Source: Prunella strophiata (Eukaryota; Chordata; Aves; Passeriformes; Prunellidae). From it: a stretch of DNA of 64,000 nt. Location of the stretch: contig JAZBQD010000019.1 of assembly GCA_036583965.1 (NCBI GenBank), positions 17,916,085 to 17,980,084 on the forward strand, read 5' to 3'. The notes below the pieces were generated by a model that was not told where the DNA came from, searched no databases, and was given only the letters and a program-made list of their open reading frames with translations. Position 1 is the stretch's first letter. Every line of letters begins with the position of its first letter. Positions 36,500-49,800 of the stretch are shown piece after piece. Made by a program: the position numbers and the translations under genes.

Positions 36500-37650
36500 G
36501 CCTGGTAATTGCACAAGTGTCCTCCGTTTCCCCGAAGGCCCCTGACAGCTTAGGGCTGGCTTCGAGGAGCCTCCAGCCTCCTGCCCCCTCCCTGCAGCGT
36601 GGCCACATCTTACAGCCCCGCTGTGCCAGGCATTGCCCTGGCACGAAGTGTCTGTCCCTGTTCCCAGTGCGGGGACAGAAAGGGGTGCAGGGGTCCCCTG
36701 GCTTTCGGGGTACCCTGTCCTTGTCCCCAGAGCCTGCGGGGGCTCGGACGATCCCCTGCCCTTCCCCTCCCCCTGCGCTGCGGAGCCTCTGGATGCTGCC
36801 GTACTCCTGCCATGTGCTGCCGCCGCCGCTACTGCTGCTCGTAGCTTATTCGAGCGTGTCTCCGGCTGCAAACTCCGCCAAACAAGGCTGCATTCCCCTC
36901 CCGGGAAGGATACCTCGTGAGTACCAGCCGGAGCCTGCCCCCTCCCTAGGCACCCGCCACTGCCTCTTACAAAGGGACTCGCAGGCTCTCCCCACCCCCT
37001 TTTTATGCCAGTGCAGAGAGGGGCTCGGTGAATTCCCTCCAAAGCTATAGGGTGGCTCCCTCCTCCTCCTCCTTCTCTTCTTCCTGCTCCGGCTCTCCTG
37101 GGCGAGCCAGGCTGCTGCTGCATTGAGCCGGGGTGGTCCCCGGCCTCGCCCCTGCCTCGCCCCAGCCATGCTGCTGCGGCTCACGCCCCATGGCTGACTT
37201 TTGCCATCCCTCTAGCGCCCGGGGCTGAACGGAGGTGCGCTCATTTTTGGGGGATGGCTGAGGCCAGGGAGCTTGTGCACGTGTGGGAGGTGTCTCTGGG
37301 GGCGTGGGGGGCTGGACGACTCCCCGATCCTTGCAAGCCTGCGTTCTCTCCAGCCCGGGTCCCGCTCGGGTGGGCGCAGCAGAGGGGCCGCGCTGCAGCG
37401 GGGACCCCGCCACCCTGACATCTGCAGGTGGACGGGGCGAAACAGCTGCGGGAGCCTCCCCAGGAGCCAGCAGCACCCTGGACCCGCTGCCTACCTCAGT
37501 CTGCTCCGTTCCTGCTCCTCCAGATTCTCTCCTGTCCTCAGTCCATCCCTTATACCCCTCTCTGTGCCGGGGTGCCTGCAAACCCCTCCACTCCACTCCC
37601 CTGCCCGCCCCTCCCCACCTTCGATTTATTTGTGTATTTCTTTCCTTGGC
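36500..37650 (+). promoter_or_regulatory. KCNK10: KCNK10 GC-rich promoter and 5' leader region
   Basis: A GC-rich block with many CpG lies directly upstream of the KCNK10 first coding exon and is the likely promoter and 5' UTR. Long open frames on both strands here (for example 36374-37123 and 37045-37722, minus) have no recognisable motifs and are expected in stop-poor DNA. A possible acceptor TTTGACTGCAG| at 37719 and a good donor CTC|GTGAGTA at 36916 could define a spliced leader, but this is inference. No TATA box is evident. Confidence 0.7.
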
Positions 37651-37780
37651 AACCACCAGTTTCCCTCTGTCAAACAGCGCAGGCTCCCTATAATTTGAAA
37701 TTAATTTGTTTGACTGCAGCATCAGACAGGAAGGTTGGGAATTTATTTAATTCTTTTTACTCCCTTGCAAAAAGGAAGCG

Positions 37781-37832
37781 ATGAAATTTCCAATTGAGAC
37801 TCCAAGAAAACAGGTGAACTGGGATCCTCAAG
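37781..37832 (+). CDS. KCNK10: KCNK10 coding exon 1
   Basis: This 52-nt coding part encodes [17 protein letters not shown] plus one base, ending at the donor CAAG|GTTGGT. It matches the human TREK-2 isoforms that start [17 protein letters not shown]. The ATG context is moderate (G at -3, A at +4), which could allow some scanning to the internal start codons in exon 2. A TGA overlaps this ATG in another frame (ATGA). Confidence 0.95.
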
Positions 37833-40800
37833 GTTGGTGATTCTCTATTACTATCATTACTACTGTAATAACAATTATTATTGTTCCCTGTGTCTATTGA
37901 CTCGTAGGAGACTATGTGACTCCAAATGGGAGGAGGCGTTGGATGTTTGTCTGCTTCCCATGGGCACTGCTCAGTCTTTCTTGCTCAATCCTATAACAGT
38001 GCATTAGAAAATGCTACTCAGATATGGGGTTGGGTGGCTGCATGGCTAAAACCTCTTCTAGGTGTAAGTTTTGCAGTTTTATATTTGATATCTCTCTTGC
38101 CTCCCCCTCTCCCTTTTTCTTGAGTATTTTCAAGGCAAACTTGGCTGGCATGGCAGTGATCTCTGGCTCACAGCATTGTTTGTTTTATCAGTGGCTCCTT
38201 TGTTGTTTCTAGTGATCATTGTCTCTGCTAAATGGGTGGTACAGGAGTGGACACAGATGTGAGTGCTTGTTCAGGGCTCCTCGATGGCACATGTTTGCTG
38301 GCAGGAGCAGAATGCCGCAGCAATATCACCTTTAGTGTGGACAGACCTTTAGTCTGGATGGTATAAAATGACACATTAAATAAGGGAGCCCAGAGGGACC
38401 TTTACACTCTTTACTGTGTCCTATTAACAACTGATCAGCCCAAGTGGATAGTTTGATTAACTGCATAGGTACATTTGGACTCAATCTTAGGGAATGTGTT
38501 TGTGTGATGGTGGAATGAGATTTACGCCAGTGCAGTGGTTTTCAATAAGATGATCCAAGTAGTATTTAAAAATAAACCGTAGTCAAATACTCCCCTTGCC
38601 TGACATGAGGAGGAGGTTCATCTGCATCCTACAGAAGTGACTGAAAAAACTCTATTGGTAATTTGTACACTGGTGTGTCATATTTCTGTGCATTGGTACA
38701 GGAGCAGAACAACTCAAAGCCATTGCTTAGGTTTGTAGCAGAACTGTTGGCAGGCAGTTGCTGTACAGCAGTGCTTGCAGGAATTATGAAGTGATAACAC
38801 GGGCTTTGATTGTTCCTTTTTATTCCACAGGTTTGGTTTTAGTGGTCAATTTGCCTGTCATCCTCCATGCCCTCCCATTTACAAAATGAAACATTAGAAA
38901 TGGTTTTCTCATGTTATAGAAGGAATACAGCAGAACAATCTGCTGTACACACAATTCAGGTTTAGTTTAAGCCTTAGTATATCTTTAATTTGATGAAGGC
39001 TGAAATCGACACATCAGCCTCCTCCGCCCTCATTTTCCTAATGAACACATGGATAATAGTTAAATAACAGTATGTTCCTTATCCTAGGGTCTAAATTCTT
39101 TGTGGTGAAAACTTGGTCTACCCAGGTGCTTTTCTAAATGTGTATTTACTGCAGCTTAATTTAAATCCATTTTATGAATTGCAAAATATCTTTTAATGCA
39201 AAAATCTCTCCTTTTCTCTGACAAGGCACATAGGAAGATGTATGGATGGCATTCTGTGTGCGGCTCCTTTGCTTGGCAATCAGCTTTAAAGCATATGGAT
39301 CCAACAGGTGGCTGGCCACAATTTACTGATGTGACAAACCATAGAGTGCTGTTGCAGTTAAAAGACCCCAAATCCAGCAGGTTTCTTCTCTGCCTGCTAA
39401 AAACTTCAGAATCCTACCAGTTAATTCCCCTCAGTGTATTGACTTTGTTAGGTAGACAGAAAGGATGCTGATGTATTGCCAACAAGGAAGCAAAAAATGT
39501 TATTTTCTAATCCAAAAGATTCAGAAAATAGATAAAATTTGGTGTGCTGGAAAAAGGCAATTTGGCAAGGAAAAGCTGTTAATCCTTTAGTGAACAGAGG
39601 AACAGTGCAGTGACATTATACTCACATAGTCCCACCAAAGAATTATGAGTGTAGAAGACAAAGTAGATCAAAGTTTTTTTTATTTTTGAAACAAAAGTAT
39701 ATTTATGTAGTTATAAATGTTAGCAATGACCTACATGAAATAACTAAAAACTCTAAAATGAATTTAATTTACAGTCACGTATATAGTCTGTTCTCTGTGT
39801 GTACAAGAATGATGCTATACTTTGCATCCTATGTGGTATCTCTGGAATTAAGAGCTGAAGTAGCTTTTCTCAGATGCAACAATGAGCATGTAGAAAGTTG
39901 GTGGTGAAGGGATGCAAAGAGTCCTCAGTATTAGAGCACAGCTCATGTCTAGTTGGCATTCACACTCTAATACAAGGCTCATTTCAGAGTGTATTTTATG
40001 ATTGTGCACTGTTCTGGTTGTCAAGCAGAGAACATGCAGTTTCCATACTTTTGTCTAGTAGGAATTGTGATAACTTGTGCTAACAGTATTTGGAATAGAT
40101 CAGCTGATGCTCCTGGCAAGCAAGCTAGCAGCCCAAGGACATAAGTGAGAGCTATGGCATCTCAAAGTCTGTTTAGACCTGATTATTCCAGGCAATATTT
40201 TCTAGAAACTATACATATTTCTAAAGGTTGGGACTCTTTTTGTGGAGATATGGCTGGCTTGGAATGGATGATATTGCTGGTTTGAACCCAGGTCAGAATG
40301 ATAGTCATTGAAATGAATTAATGCTCAACTCCATAATGTTGACTAAACTATAAATATTTACATAGATAATAGTTTAGGGGATGCTGGTGACTCTCTTCTG
40401 GGATAGAACTGGTACTCTCAGTTCACATCAGCAAAGATCAATATATCATGGAAAGACTTTGTGGAGAGAAGGTGTTTAAAAGAATATAATTGACATGAAG
40501 AATGGTCTGACAGACAGGAAATGGGAGACTGATTTCTTAGCCATTAAACTGGTACAAGCAGGGCTTGGAGACGAAACTGTGATTGTATCATGTTGTGTAT
40601 TATCTTCATGTGTCTTGGGCATAAAGTATATCTCTGTGTTACATGCAAATGCTGAGTTTCTTTTCTAGATAAACCAAATATTTCATAAATCTGGAAGTGT
40701 TAAGTCTGGATTGCTACAGAGAAGTCCCCATACTACATCAGGCAACTGAAACTATATGAAACCCTTAACAAACAGATCAAACTAAGTCACAAAAGTCATT

Positions 40801-43800
40801 GGGACTTGGCCTTAACATTCCAATGTGAAATATGCCCTAGAATTTGATATATATTGATTAAAACCCATGCAATTTATATTTGGTGAATGAATAGGGTAAA
40901 AAATCCCAAGCAGGTAATTAAAAAAGATTTTAGGGAGCACTGGACATGTTGAGTAGGAGTAAAGGATATCACAGTACCTGGCCTTACATTTTAAAAAACA
41001 AGCTTGCTATTTTGTGTTACTGGTAGAATCATTTGGTCTGCCAATCTCTTATTGTTGCTTCTCACATTTGGTGCAAATCTCATCTATACTTTCCAGAATA
41101 TAGGACTGGATTTTTAGCAGCATATGAAGATTTCAATTCTCATAATTGTTCATATCTCTCCTTTCTTGCAGTCCGCCTGCTGTTTGTTACACCCACCTGT
41201 TTTCTGTGCTTGAATTAATTAATAATGTCTTCACACATATATTTTTATATAGTAACTAAAACAGTGTGTCCCTCATCCTGTCTGAGACATCTGGATGTTA
41301 CAGCAATATCAACATTTTTCCTGAAAATTATCTTCTTAAAATTGATGTTTCTTTGTTGGGAAAAAAAAATAAATGGATGAGACAGTTTCAAATATGCTTA
41401 GAAATTATCCCCAAGTGTGACTGTCTTTTAGGTTGAGGGTGAGATGTCTTTTTCAAGGGAAGGATGTCTTGTGATGCTCATAGCAGGGAGCAAATGGAAT
41501 TCAGTCATGTTTGTTCCTTTGTTCCTGCACTTTCTGCTGTCATTGTATTGATATGGATTGTCAGAGCCTTTTGGATATCCAGCTCAATGTTTACCTTCAA
41601 CACTGAAGTTTTGGAACTCTAAAGTTTGCATTCAAGTTTCTGCATCCTTTCACAAATGCACTGTTTGCAGTTTGAAACTCTAAAATCATGTATTTATTAC
41701 CATCCTTACATTTAGCATGGGAGTTAATGGTCTGTGGGAAATTCAAACTGTAGTTGAGAGTCTGGAGTTCCTCTTCAAATTTTGCTACTGACTTACTGTT
41801 TAACCTTCAGGAAGCCACTTGCCCTTTCTTGCCTTCCCTTTTTCCTAGACTGAAAACAGGAATATTAATACTTCCCTAATGCACAAGGGTGTTGTGAAAT
41901 ATAATTAACTTGTTTAGAGCAATCTAAAATCCGCTATTGAAAGAAGAGCTTATGCATTGCAATTAAATGCTAAAACAATTAGGAAGGAGCAAAACAGCCT
42001 GTCATCATACACAGATCACATCAATTAAGAAATAAGGTTGTCTCTGCACTTTACAACTAGAGGAAACTAGTATCATTTGTGCTTCTGTACAGACACTGAA
42101 CAGTCAATTGAGTTTCCCATTAGAAGTACCTAAACACCTTTGATATTCCCCAGCTGCTGCTTCAGAGAAGCTCAAACCTTCCATAGATCCTTTGTCACTG
42201 GCCTTGGGATTTCTCAGACCTGAGACACCTCAATCAGCACTGGACACCTATGTGTGGGACAATGAGCTGAGTCTCAAATGCCTTCATGCAGGTATCAGGA
42301 TTGGACCATCCCTTGATGACTGTTTGAAAAATCTTCAACATCCGTACTCAGTACAAAATAAATTGATGCTGCTGGTGAAGTGTTAACAAATTGCCGCAGT
42401 ACCTGCTTCTTCTGTTCTTTTGTTTGAAGAGACCAATGCAGAAGGTAAACTTGATTAGAAAGGCATAGATGAGTAGAATAAAGGAATAAAGAATAAACTG
42501 TTTCTGTCCTCTGTTTTCAAGAAGATATATAAAAAGGAGTAGAATGCAATATGAATTAGACAATGTCTTTCTGCACTAGCAAGTTGGTTGTAACTAGCTC
42601 AGTAGATGAAGACTGTTCTGGGAAGATGTAATGTGTGAAAAAGTAGGTCTGATCCCTGCCAATGACCCATGGTCAGAGGGTACTGACCCTGTGCTAACTG
42701 TACCACAAAGTCATATTGGCTACTTACCCACCCATCTGATAGACTGGGACTCTGCTGTGCCTTGTAACTATGGATTGTAGAACACTGCAGAGAGTTTATT
42801 TAAATGAGATATCTGAAGGAGGATATAAACTGGACAAACAGGAGGACACTCCTGGAAGTGCATGGTGTAGGCACAATAGTGCCAGATACAGTAAGGTGGA
42901 AAATTTTAAGGGTTTGGAAAACAAATAGAAGAGAATGAAAAAAATCAGAACTTTACTGAAGGCTATGTGGAACCTGCATAGAAGACAGATGAGTACTGTG
43001 GAAGGCAGTGTGGTAAAAAATAGAAAGATACAATTGAATTAGGAGGAGAGAAAGAAAAGCAGCAGACAGCTATTAGTTTAGTCATTGTTTTCTTTAGGGT
43101 GCCCTGGTAATGGTACAACAAAGGATTCAGAAAAGTAAAATTAGTAGTAAGAAAGTGGCAGAGCAAAGGACTTGACAGTAGCTTTCTTAGAGTAGTGAAG
43201 GAGGACTGAACTCTAGTCAAGGTAAGAAATACAGGAGGGTAGGGTATCATTAAGATGTCATCTGTAGTGTGAGAAAAGGGAATGAAAAAATCAAAGGCAA
43301 TAGGAAGCTGTAAGTCTAAGATAGGAAGAGCAATAGAATTGTCATCAGTGGGAGAGGTTAGGACAGGATTATGATTTCAGTGAAGAATACCAATGCTCTT
43401 TTTTGCTGTGTATGTACAAGAGTAATCCGTTAACGGCTTTTGGACAGAAAAGTCCCTTGGGCAACTCTTGAAAAAACTGATGCTACCTGAAGTGATGAAG
43501 TTTGCTCTTGGGATGAAGATATATGATACCAGTTGTAATTGGGCAGGTTTTGGTTCAGCTTTTGGCATTTATGTGGATTTATGTAGCTAGTGTGTGGACT
43601 CTATCAGCTTCAGACAGAAGAGTGCATATAGATGGCGATACAGTTTAATTTTTACCCTCTTTATTTAATCCAGAGCTAGGACTTTTGCCACTCACTTCAG
43701 TGTGAGCAAAATGAAATTTTTCATTTTTAAAGAACTGTGTTGTTGCCACAGGCTACTAAGTTATTCCAGTGCCACAGGCTACTAAGTAATTCCAGTGCCT

Positions 43801-46800
43801 GGAATTACTGGGAAAACAGAGGCCCAAGATTTTGTGCTCTAAATAGGGGAAGTACCTGGAGTGAAATGGGAAGGGAAAAATGAGGAGGTCGATAAGAAAG
43901 GGATAAGCAACACACTAGTATTCAAGGTAGATTATTAAAGATCTCAGTGTGATGCAAGTGCCTAACCTTTATTTTATAATAATCTCAGTGTAATAGCAAA
44001 GGCCAAAGTAGAGAAGATGAATGCTGAACAGTAGTCTGTTTTTATATAGAAGTTTTATATGAGAAGTTTTATGTAAGAAGTGACATTCAGCAAAAGGCTA
44101 AATAATACCTTTCAAAATACCTTTTTCATAGGAATATCTCTGGTCTTTGTTTTCTATAGGAGTTAAAAACATCCTGGGACTTGGCCTTCATCAAACAGAG
44201 GCTGCTTATATCCCAGTTCCTGAGAAATTGGTTATATTTTTCTCTGTCTATAATGTAATGGGAAACATGCTCTAAGATGAACCTGCTGACTTTCATAAAT
44301 GATGTGCCATGCAGTTCTCACTGGTTACCCCAATGAGATAAAATAACAGGTGAGAACAACATATATCCTACACCCTTGTACTTCAGGGTGGTAGTACCAA
44401 TACTTTTTAGCCCATTGAACCACTATTATTCCCTAAACATACTTTCTGGACTGCTCTTCTTACAACCAAATATCAACTCAGAGTATTTAAACAAAAATAT
44501 ACTTCAAAATTGAGCTATGTATCTCTTACCATGTTAGTGAGTCACAGAATTTAGGGACTGTTTCCTTGGTTTGGGAATGCTGAAACCAAAAGATTTCATC
44601 TTTTTCTTTAATTGCTGATCAATCCATATGCTATTACAAATCTTACTGTTGGCAAAATGTCTCAAGTACATGTGTTAATATGCGTTATCCAGTTGTCCTA
44701 AAATATGATGAGCATAGGAGAACACTGGTCCAATTTTGAGGTTAGGGTAGAAATTTCAGTGTGGGCATATCATGGTGTTGGAAATTGAAATGAAAGCTAG
44801 TAGGGTGATAGAATCTCTTATCAAAACCTATCTGAGGGAATAAAAAGGTGGAAGAGAATGCACAAGCCTGGCTAAATTTTATTTTTCTATTTTAAAATGG
44901 AAAGGGAACATCCTGCTGGAAGCTGGAGTTGTGACAAGAGGTGTGAGATACAGCATATATGAAAGGGCTTGAAACATGCTGCACTTAGGATCTGGAGTCC
45001 TGAACAGGAATAGCAATCTGTTGCCAAATCTGGGTGTGGTTCAATTTCTTTTTTGAAATCCAGACATACTTAGTTCTAGCATTTTGTGAGTTTGCTATTT
45101 GAAATTTTACAGGGTATTTGAAAAGAAATAAAGACCTAACAAAGAGAGACAAAATAAGTTGCTTCAGGTAATATGGATTGTGGAGTGCCCCTGTTCCAGC
45201 TGCTACAATGGATTACAAAAGAGTGGGTACAAAGTGTGACAGGGTCAGATGTGCTGACAGAAGTGCAGAAAATGCAGAATGAACAGAGTGTACCTGTGGT
45301 AAGGCTGAAAATTCTGTGAAAAGAAAATAAATGTGTGGACATAAAGATGAGTTTGTCTGCCTCCAACTAGAATTCACTGTTTTCAAGCACTTGGTGTTAT
45401 TTCTGACTTTTAGAAATAAGCATATATCATAGTTCATATTTTAAAAATCCCTGAAATATCTTTGTATTCCCTAGTGGTGCCTCAGGCATGTATCAAGATC
45501 TTCTTCTCTGTCACCCAAACTAAATCACATTATAAATAATCTCATGAACATATTACAAAATATTTTTATCTCATGAATAAAATATCTATCTTATATGATG
45601 ATCTGTTTATTTGACTAGTCTTTCATTGGAGAAACACACTTAATGTTTCTTCCATTTGTTCCTCTGTTTTCCCCAAAATGGATGCATTTAATAGATCTTT
45701 AAATTGCCTCAGTTCTTTTTCTGGTAATCTGTGTATTATGCAGGATTGTGTGATACTTTTTCTGCTGAAGACAATAGACTGTTTTGATAGCAGAGATTGA
45801 CTAAAGACAATACCCTAAAAAATCTTCTTAGAAAGCAATAAAAGTTATTATAGTATCACTGTCCTACAGCATCATCACAGTGCCTAAAGCACCAGGCTTT
45901 GAGTACCTAGGTTTGTTAGAGCCATATGTTCATATCTCAGCAGGACTGACTCATCTTTTCTTCCCTAGGAAGAAAAACAACATGCCACTGACTTTGCTGG
46001 GTGAGGATTTTGGATTTGGGCACCTTAAACATGTGCCACTGAGTTTTTGAAGATTCGGTGATATTTTGTTGAAGGGTGTTTGAATTATTTCTTACTTGAT
46101 ACTGCAATATAATAATATTAGCATGATTTGAAAACAGAAAATACATGCTGACAGCTTGTCCAGGGCTTTTAACCTCTCAAATTCCAGCTTTTCATCTTGG
46201 AGAAACAAAATACAGTCACTAGCTACTGTGGGGGAATGACCTCATTGATGAAAGAATTATGAAAGAAATGGTACTGCAGAAACTCCCAGCTGAAATGCAG
46301 GAAGCAGCAGGAACATCTCAAAGATGTTCTTCTAGGTTAACCCAGATCTATCACTGATTACTTAAATGTTAACATTGCTAAGTTTGGATTGCACAGAAAA
46401 GCATTGGGCAGAGAAGCCTTGAGTAGCAGTAATTACAATGGCAGAAACAAACTCAGAGTCACCTCTTCATGATCCTACAGCCTAATTTGTCTTCACTGGA
46501 AATAGAGTCTGTTTATTGGGTTACAATGATATACTGACCTGAATTTGTGACCTGAATTTCTCATTGCTACCTGACATTTTTTTGTTGATTCAGTTTTCTA
46601 AAATAGGAATCTGCTGATATTTAAGGGGCTTTAAGGTAGCTGACATATTTGTATAGGCCTGGTATATGTGATAATGGACCTAAGGGAGACTTCTGCCCTT
46701 CTGGAGCACAGCTTAAGGCCAGTTAGGTTATCCCATAACCTCTCACTTGGTAGTGGTGTGGGCAACTGAATTACACCATTTGAGTATGACTTAATTGGAG

Positions 46801-49800
46801 AATAAAACAGCTAAATATATTTAGGTATCTGAAATTCTAGGGTATTCTAAGGACCTGCTATGGTTAAGGGAGCTATAGGCAAATGTGGTTATTGGAGCCA
46901 GGAGAATTTTCAGGAAATGTCTGGTTTAGGGTCAGAAGATTCTCTGTAGGCTGCACTGATTGATTTAACCACATCTGTATTGACAGATTAATGGGATGTA
47001 ATCCAACTTACAGCCAAGGAAAGAAATGAGACAAGGGTTGTTTTTGCTGACTTACACACTGAAAGTGTAAAAGAAAAATGTGTGTATTATAAAGAATTTA
47101 CAATAAGAGGATATAAAAATGCCTATGCTAAATTAATGTGTTTCAAACAGCAACTTTTTATTCCTTGTGAAAAATATTTTCTGCACAGATTAATTTTATC
47201 CTACCTGTCTTATATGTATTCTTCATCCTGTTCCAGAATAGATTTTTAAAGTATTGGGAAGCTTTCATTCACTTTAACTAAGAGTAGTAATGTGTATAAG
47301 AACTAAGACCACAAAATAGATTGGATCCTCAGGTTATGAAAATAGTATAGCTTCAGTGAACTAAAAAACAGCCCAAACAATGTGCTTCTTACAAGATTTC
47401 TGGCCGTTGCCACATGGACAGATCCACTTTTATTGCTGTTGCACTGAAAATTTGAGAAATTATCACTTAATTGAAATGCTAATGAGATATGCTTGAATTT
47501 GAAGTATTTTTCTATAGATCCTAATCAGTAGTCAGACTGGGGGACACACCACTAGCCTGATGTCCAGTCAGTGGTGCTGCTAAAGTCCCCTTCTCATGAC
47601 TGAGATGATCAATAAATTCCTTCACTCCACTGTGAGGCTGTACCTCTGGCAGACAGCCAGCATCAATCATATTTCAAATGTAGGTTAGATAGCTTCCTCT
47701 AGGAAGGCCAGCACAAATCTTTGCTTTGTTGTCTCTTCCACTTGATTGTATTACCACTAGGTTTCTTTCAACAAGAAAGTCCTTCCCTTTGTACACAAGC
47801 CTTCTTATGCTAAACTCCAAGACTTGGGTCTGGCCATAAGACCATTGGCTGAATTCCATTTCTGATTCTGTGAGACAGAATATTTGGAAGATCCCAGCAA
47901 AATCCCTGACCCTAGATCATCCTGTGAGTACTTTGAAGAGGAACACACTGAAAACCTGTTGTGGGAGATTCAGACTCTTCCTAAATGTTGCTGGAATCCT
48001 GGGACACTTCCTATTAAGGAACTTGTTTCAGACAAAGTACATAATGATGCAATGAAAAATTTTGGTTTAGTCTGTAAAAAGAAGATTATGGATAAATAGC
48101 AGCATCACTATTCAATCTGTCTGTTGTTTACTGAAGGGTGAAATCTGCACAGAGAGAGCCAGAGAGCAGCTGTTTATTCCTTGGTGCTTGTACCATACTG
48201 ACAAAAAAAAAAATCAGTTTTTCTATGTTACCTAATGAGGAAAAACAATGGTATGGTCATTATTCTGACAGGAACTCTTTTTCATAAAGTCATTTCTACA
48301 CCTCAAGATCTTGAGCCAAAAGTACTTGCTTCCTGTTTGTCAGAGCAAACACCTGCGTGAACTAGAACCCTCAATTTTAGCAGGAGCAAGAATTACCAAT
48401 CTATTGCTAGGGAAACAGGTTTTAGTATGATCTATTGGTTTTAGTCTTATTTCAGGAAGAGAAAGGTGAGAATTTTTCATGGGTTTCTCTGTATTCAGTT
48501 TCTCTATAAATAGCCTCATAAAGCTGATAATAGCATTGCTGCCAATGAGTGGGATGGAACAAACACAGTCACCAGTCTTGAAGCAGGAGAGTTCCATATT
48601 TGGGACTTGCCCCTGTCAGTCACTTCTAATCTCCCCTCAGTACTTCCTGCTCCTCACTGTAGTGCTCTTGTGCCCAGTTTTTCATTCTCCTGTGGTTCAT
48701 TGATGAGCCCTGTCACACATGGACATGGGCTCAGGTGTTGGGGGCTGTGGGAAGGGTAGTGCTGAGAAGAGGAACTGAACAGGGAGTTAGGGCTGTGCTA
48801 TCTCCCATGCTGCCAGCACAGTTGGAGAGAAGTGAGGGACAAGAGCAGATGGATGGATTTGGAGGAGGGCAGGGTAGAAGAGAGGTCAGGACAGAGAGAA
48901 GGCAAAAGCAAGGGAAACAAAATCCAAACTGCCCTCCAGCAGTGAGTGTACAATCTCACTCCAGCACAAGACAAACCTCTATCAAGTATTCGTCTGGACT
49001 TGGCAGCTCTGTAAGTAGTGCTACAAATGGTGTCAGCAGCAGTGCATCTTCCTGTGAATGCCAGTGCTAGCTAGGAACCCCCCTGAGGACTGCTGTCCTG
49101 GAGCCAAACAAGAAAAACCCTGATGCTTTCAGCTGTTCCTGGAGTTCATGTCCTGCCTTAGCACATCCATTCTTCTGACCAGTGAGCTGTCACGTATGCA
49201 TTAGAACAGCGCAGTGCCTGGGAGAGGGAGGAGGGAGGGGAAAGGATCCCGGCATCCCATGACCATGACTTTTGCAGATTTTTTTTTAATGTCAGTGGAT
49301 AAGTCCTGGCAGATACCTGCTCAAGCCAGCCTTGGGCTTCCTGTTGTTTCCCTGACATTTGCCTAGCCTCAGTAGCAGGAGCTCTAAGGCTGTGTTTGCA
49401 GAGAATAACTCCTGGGCAGTCCATTTTAAGTTCACGAGCATGCTCAGACTGCAGTTCTGACAGGGGAGAGGCTGGTTCACAATCTGGAAGTTCTTGTAAA
49501 TAATCATCTAGAGCAGCTTACACGTGGTTATCATATTTTTCCTTTATAACCAACAAAACAAAGAAATTTGGTTTATGGCTATCTATTAATTTTGTAACAG
49601 ATAGAATGGCATTCTATCTAAGTATAGTGGAAAAGAGCATTTCCCCTAAAAGAACTTGAAAATTTGCTAATACATTGATGAAAAATTGTTGTACCTTCTT
49701 GATGCACGTATGAAAAAGAGCTTGTTTAATCAACTTTTGAAGTTACTCTTGAATTTAATTAATTTGCTAAGTTCTCTGTGGCAGTGTTTACATGAGGCAA

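Noticed and set aside
36267..37722. Open frames up to 249 codons on both strands upstream of KCNK10
   Set aside because: They overlap one another, lack recognisable domains and sit in a GC-rich promoter region.
37428..37784. Open frame ending in the TGA that overlaps the KCNK10 ATG
   Set aside because: It begins at a GTG in the GC-rich leader rather than at an ATG, so there is no good case for an overlapping upstream frame.
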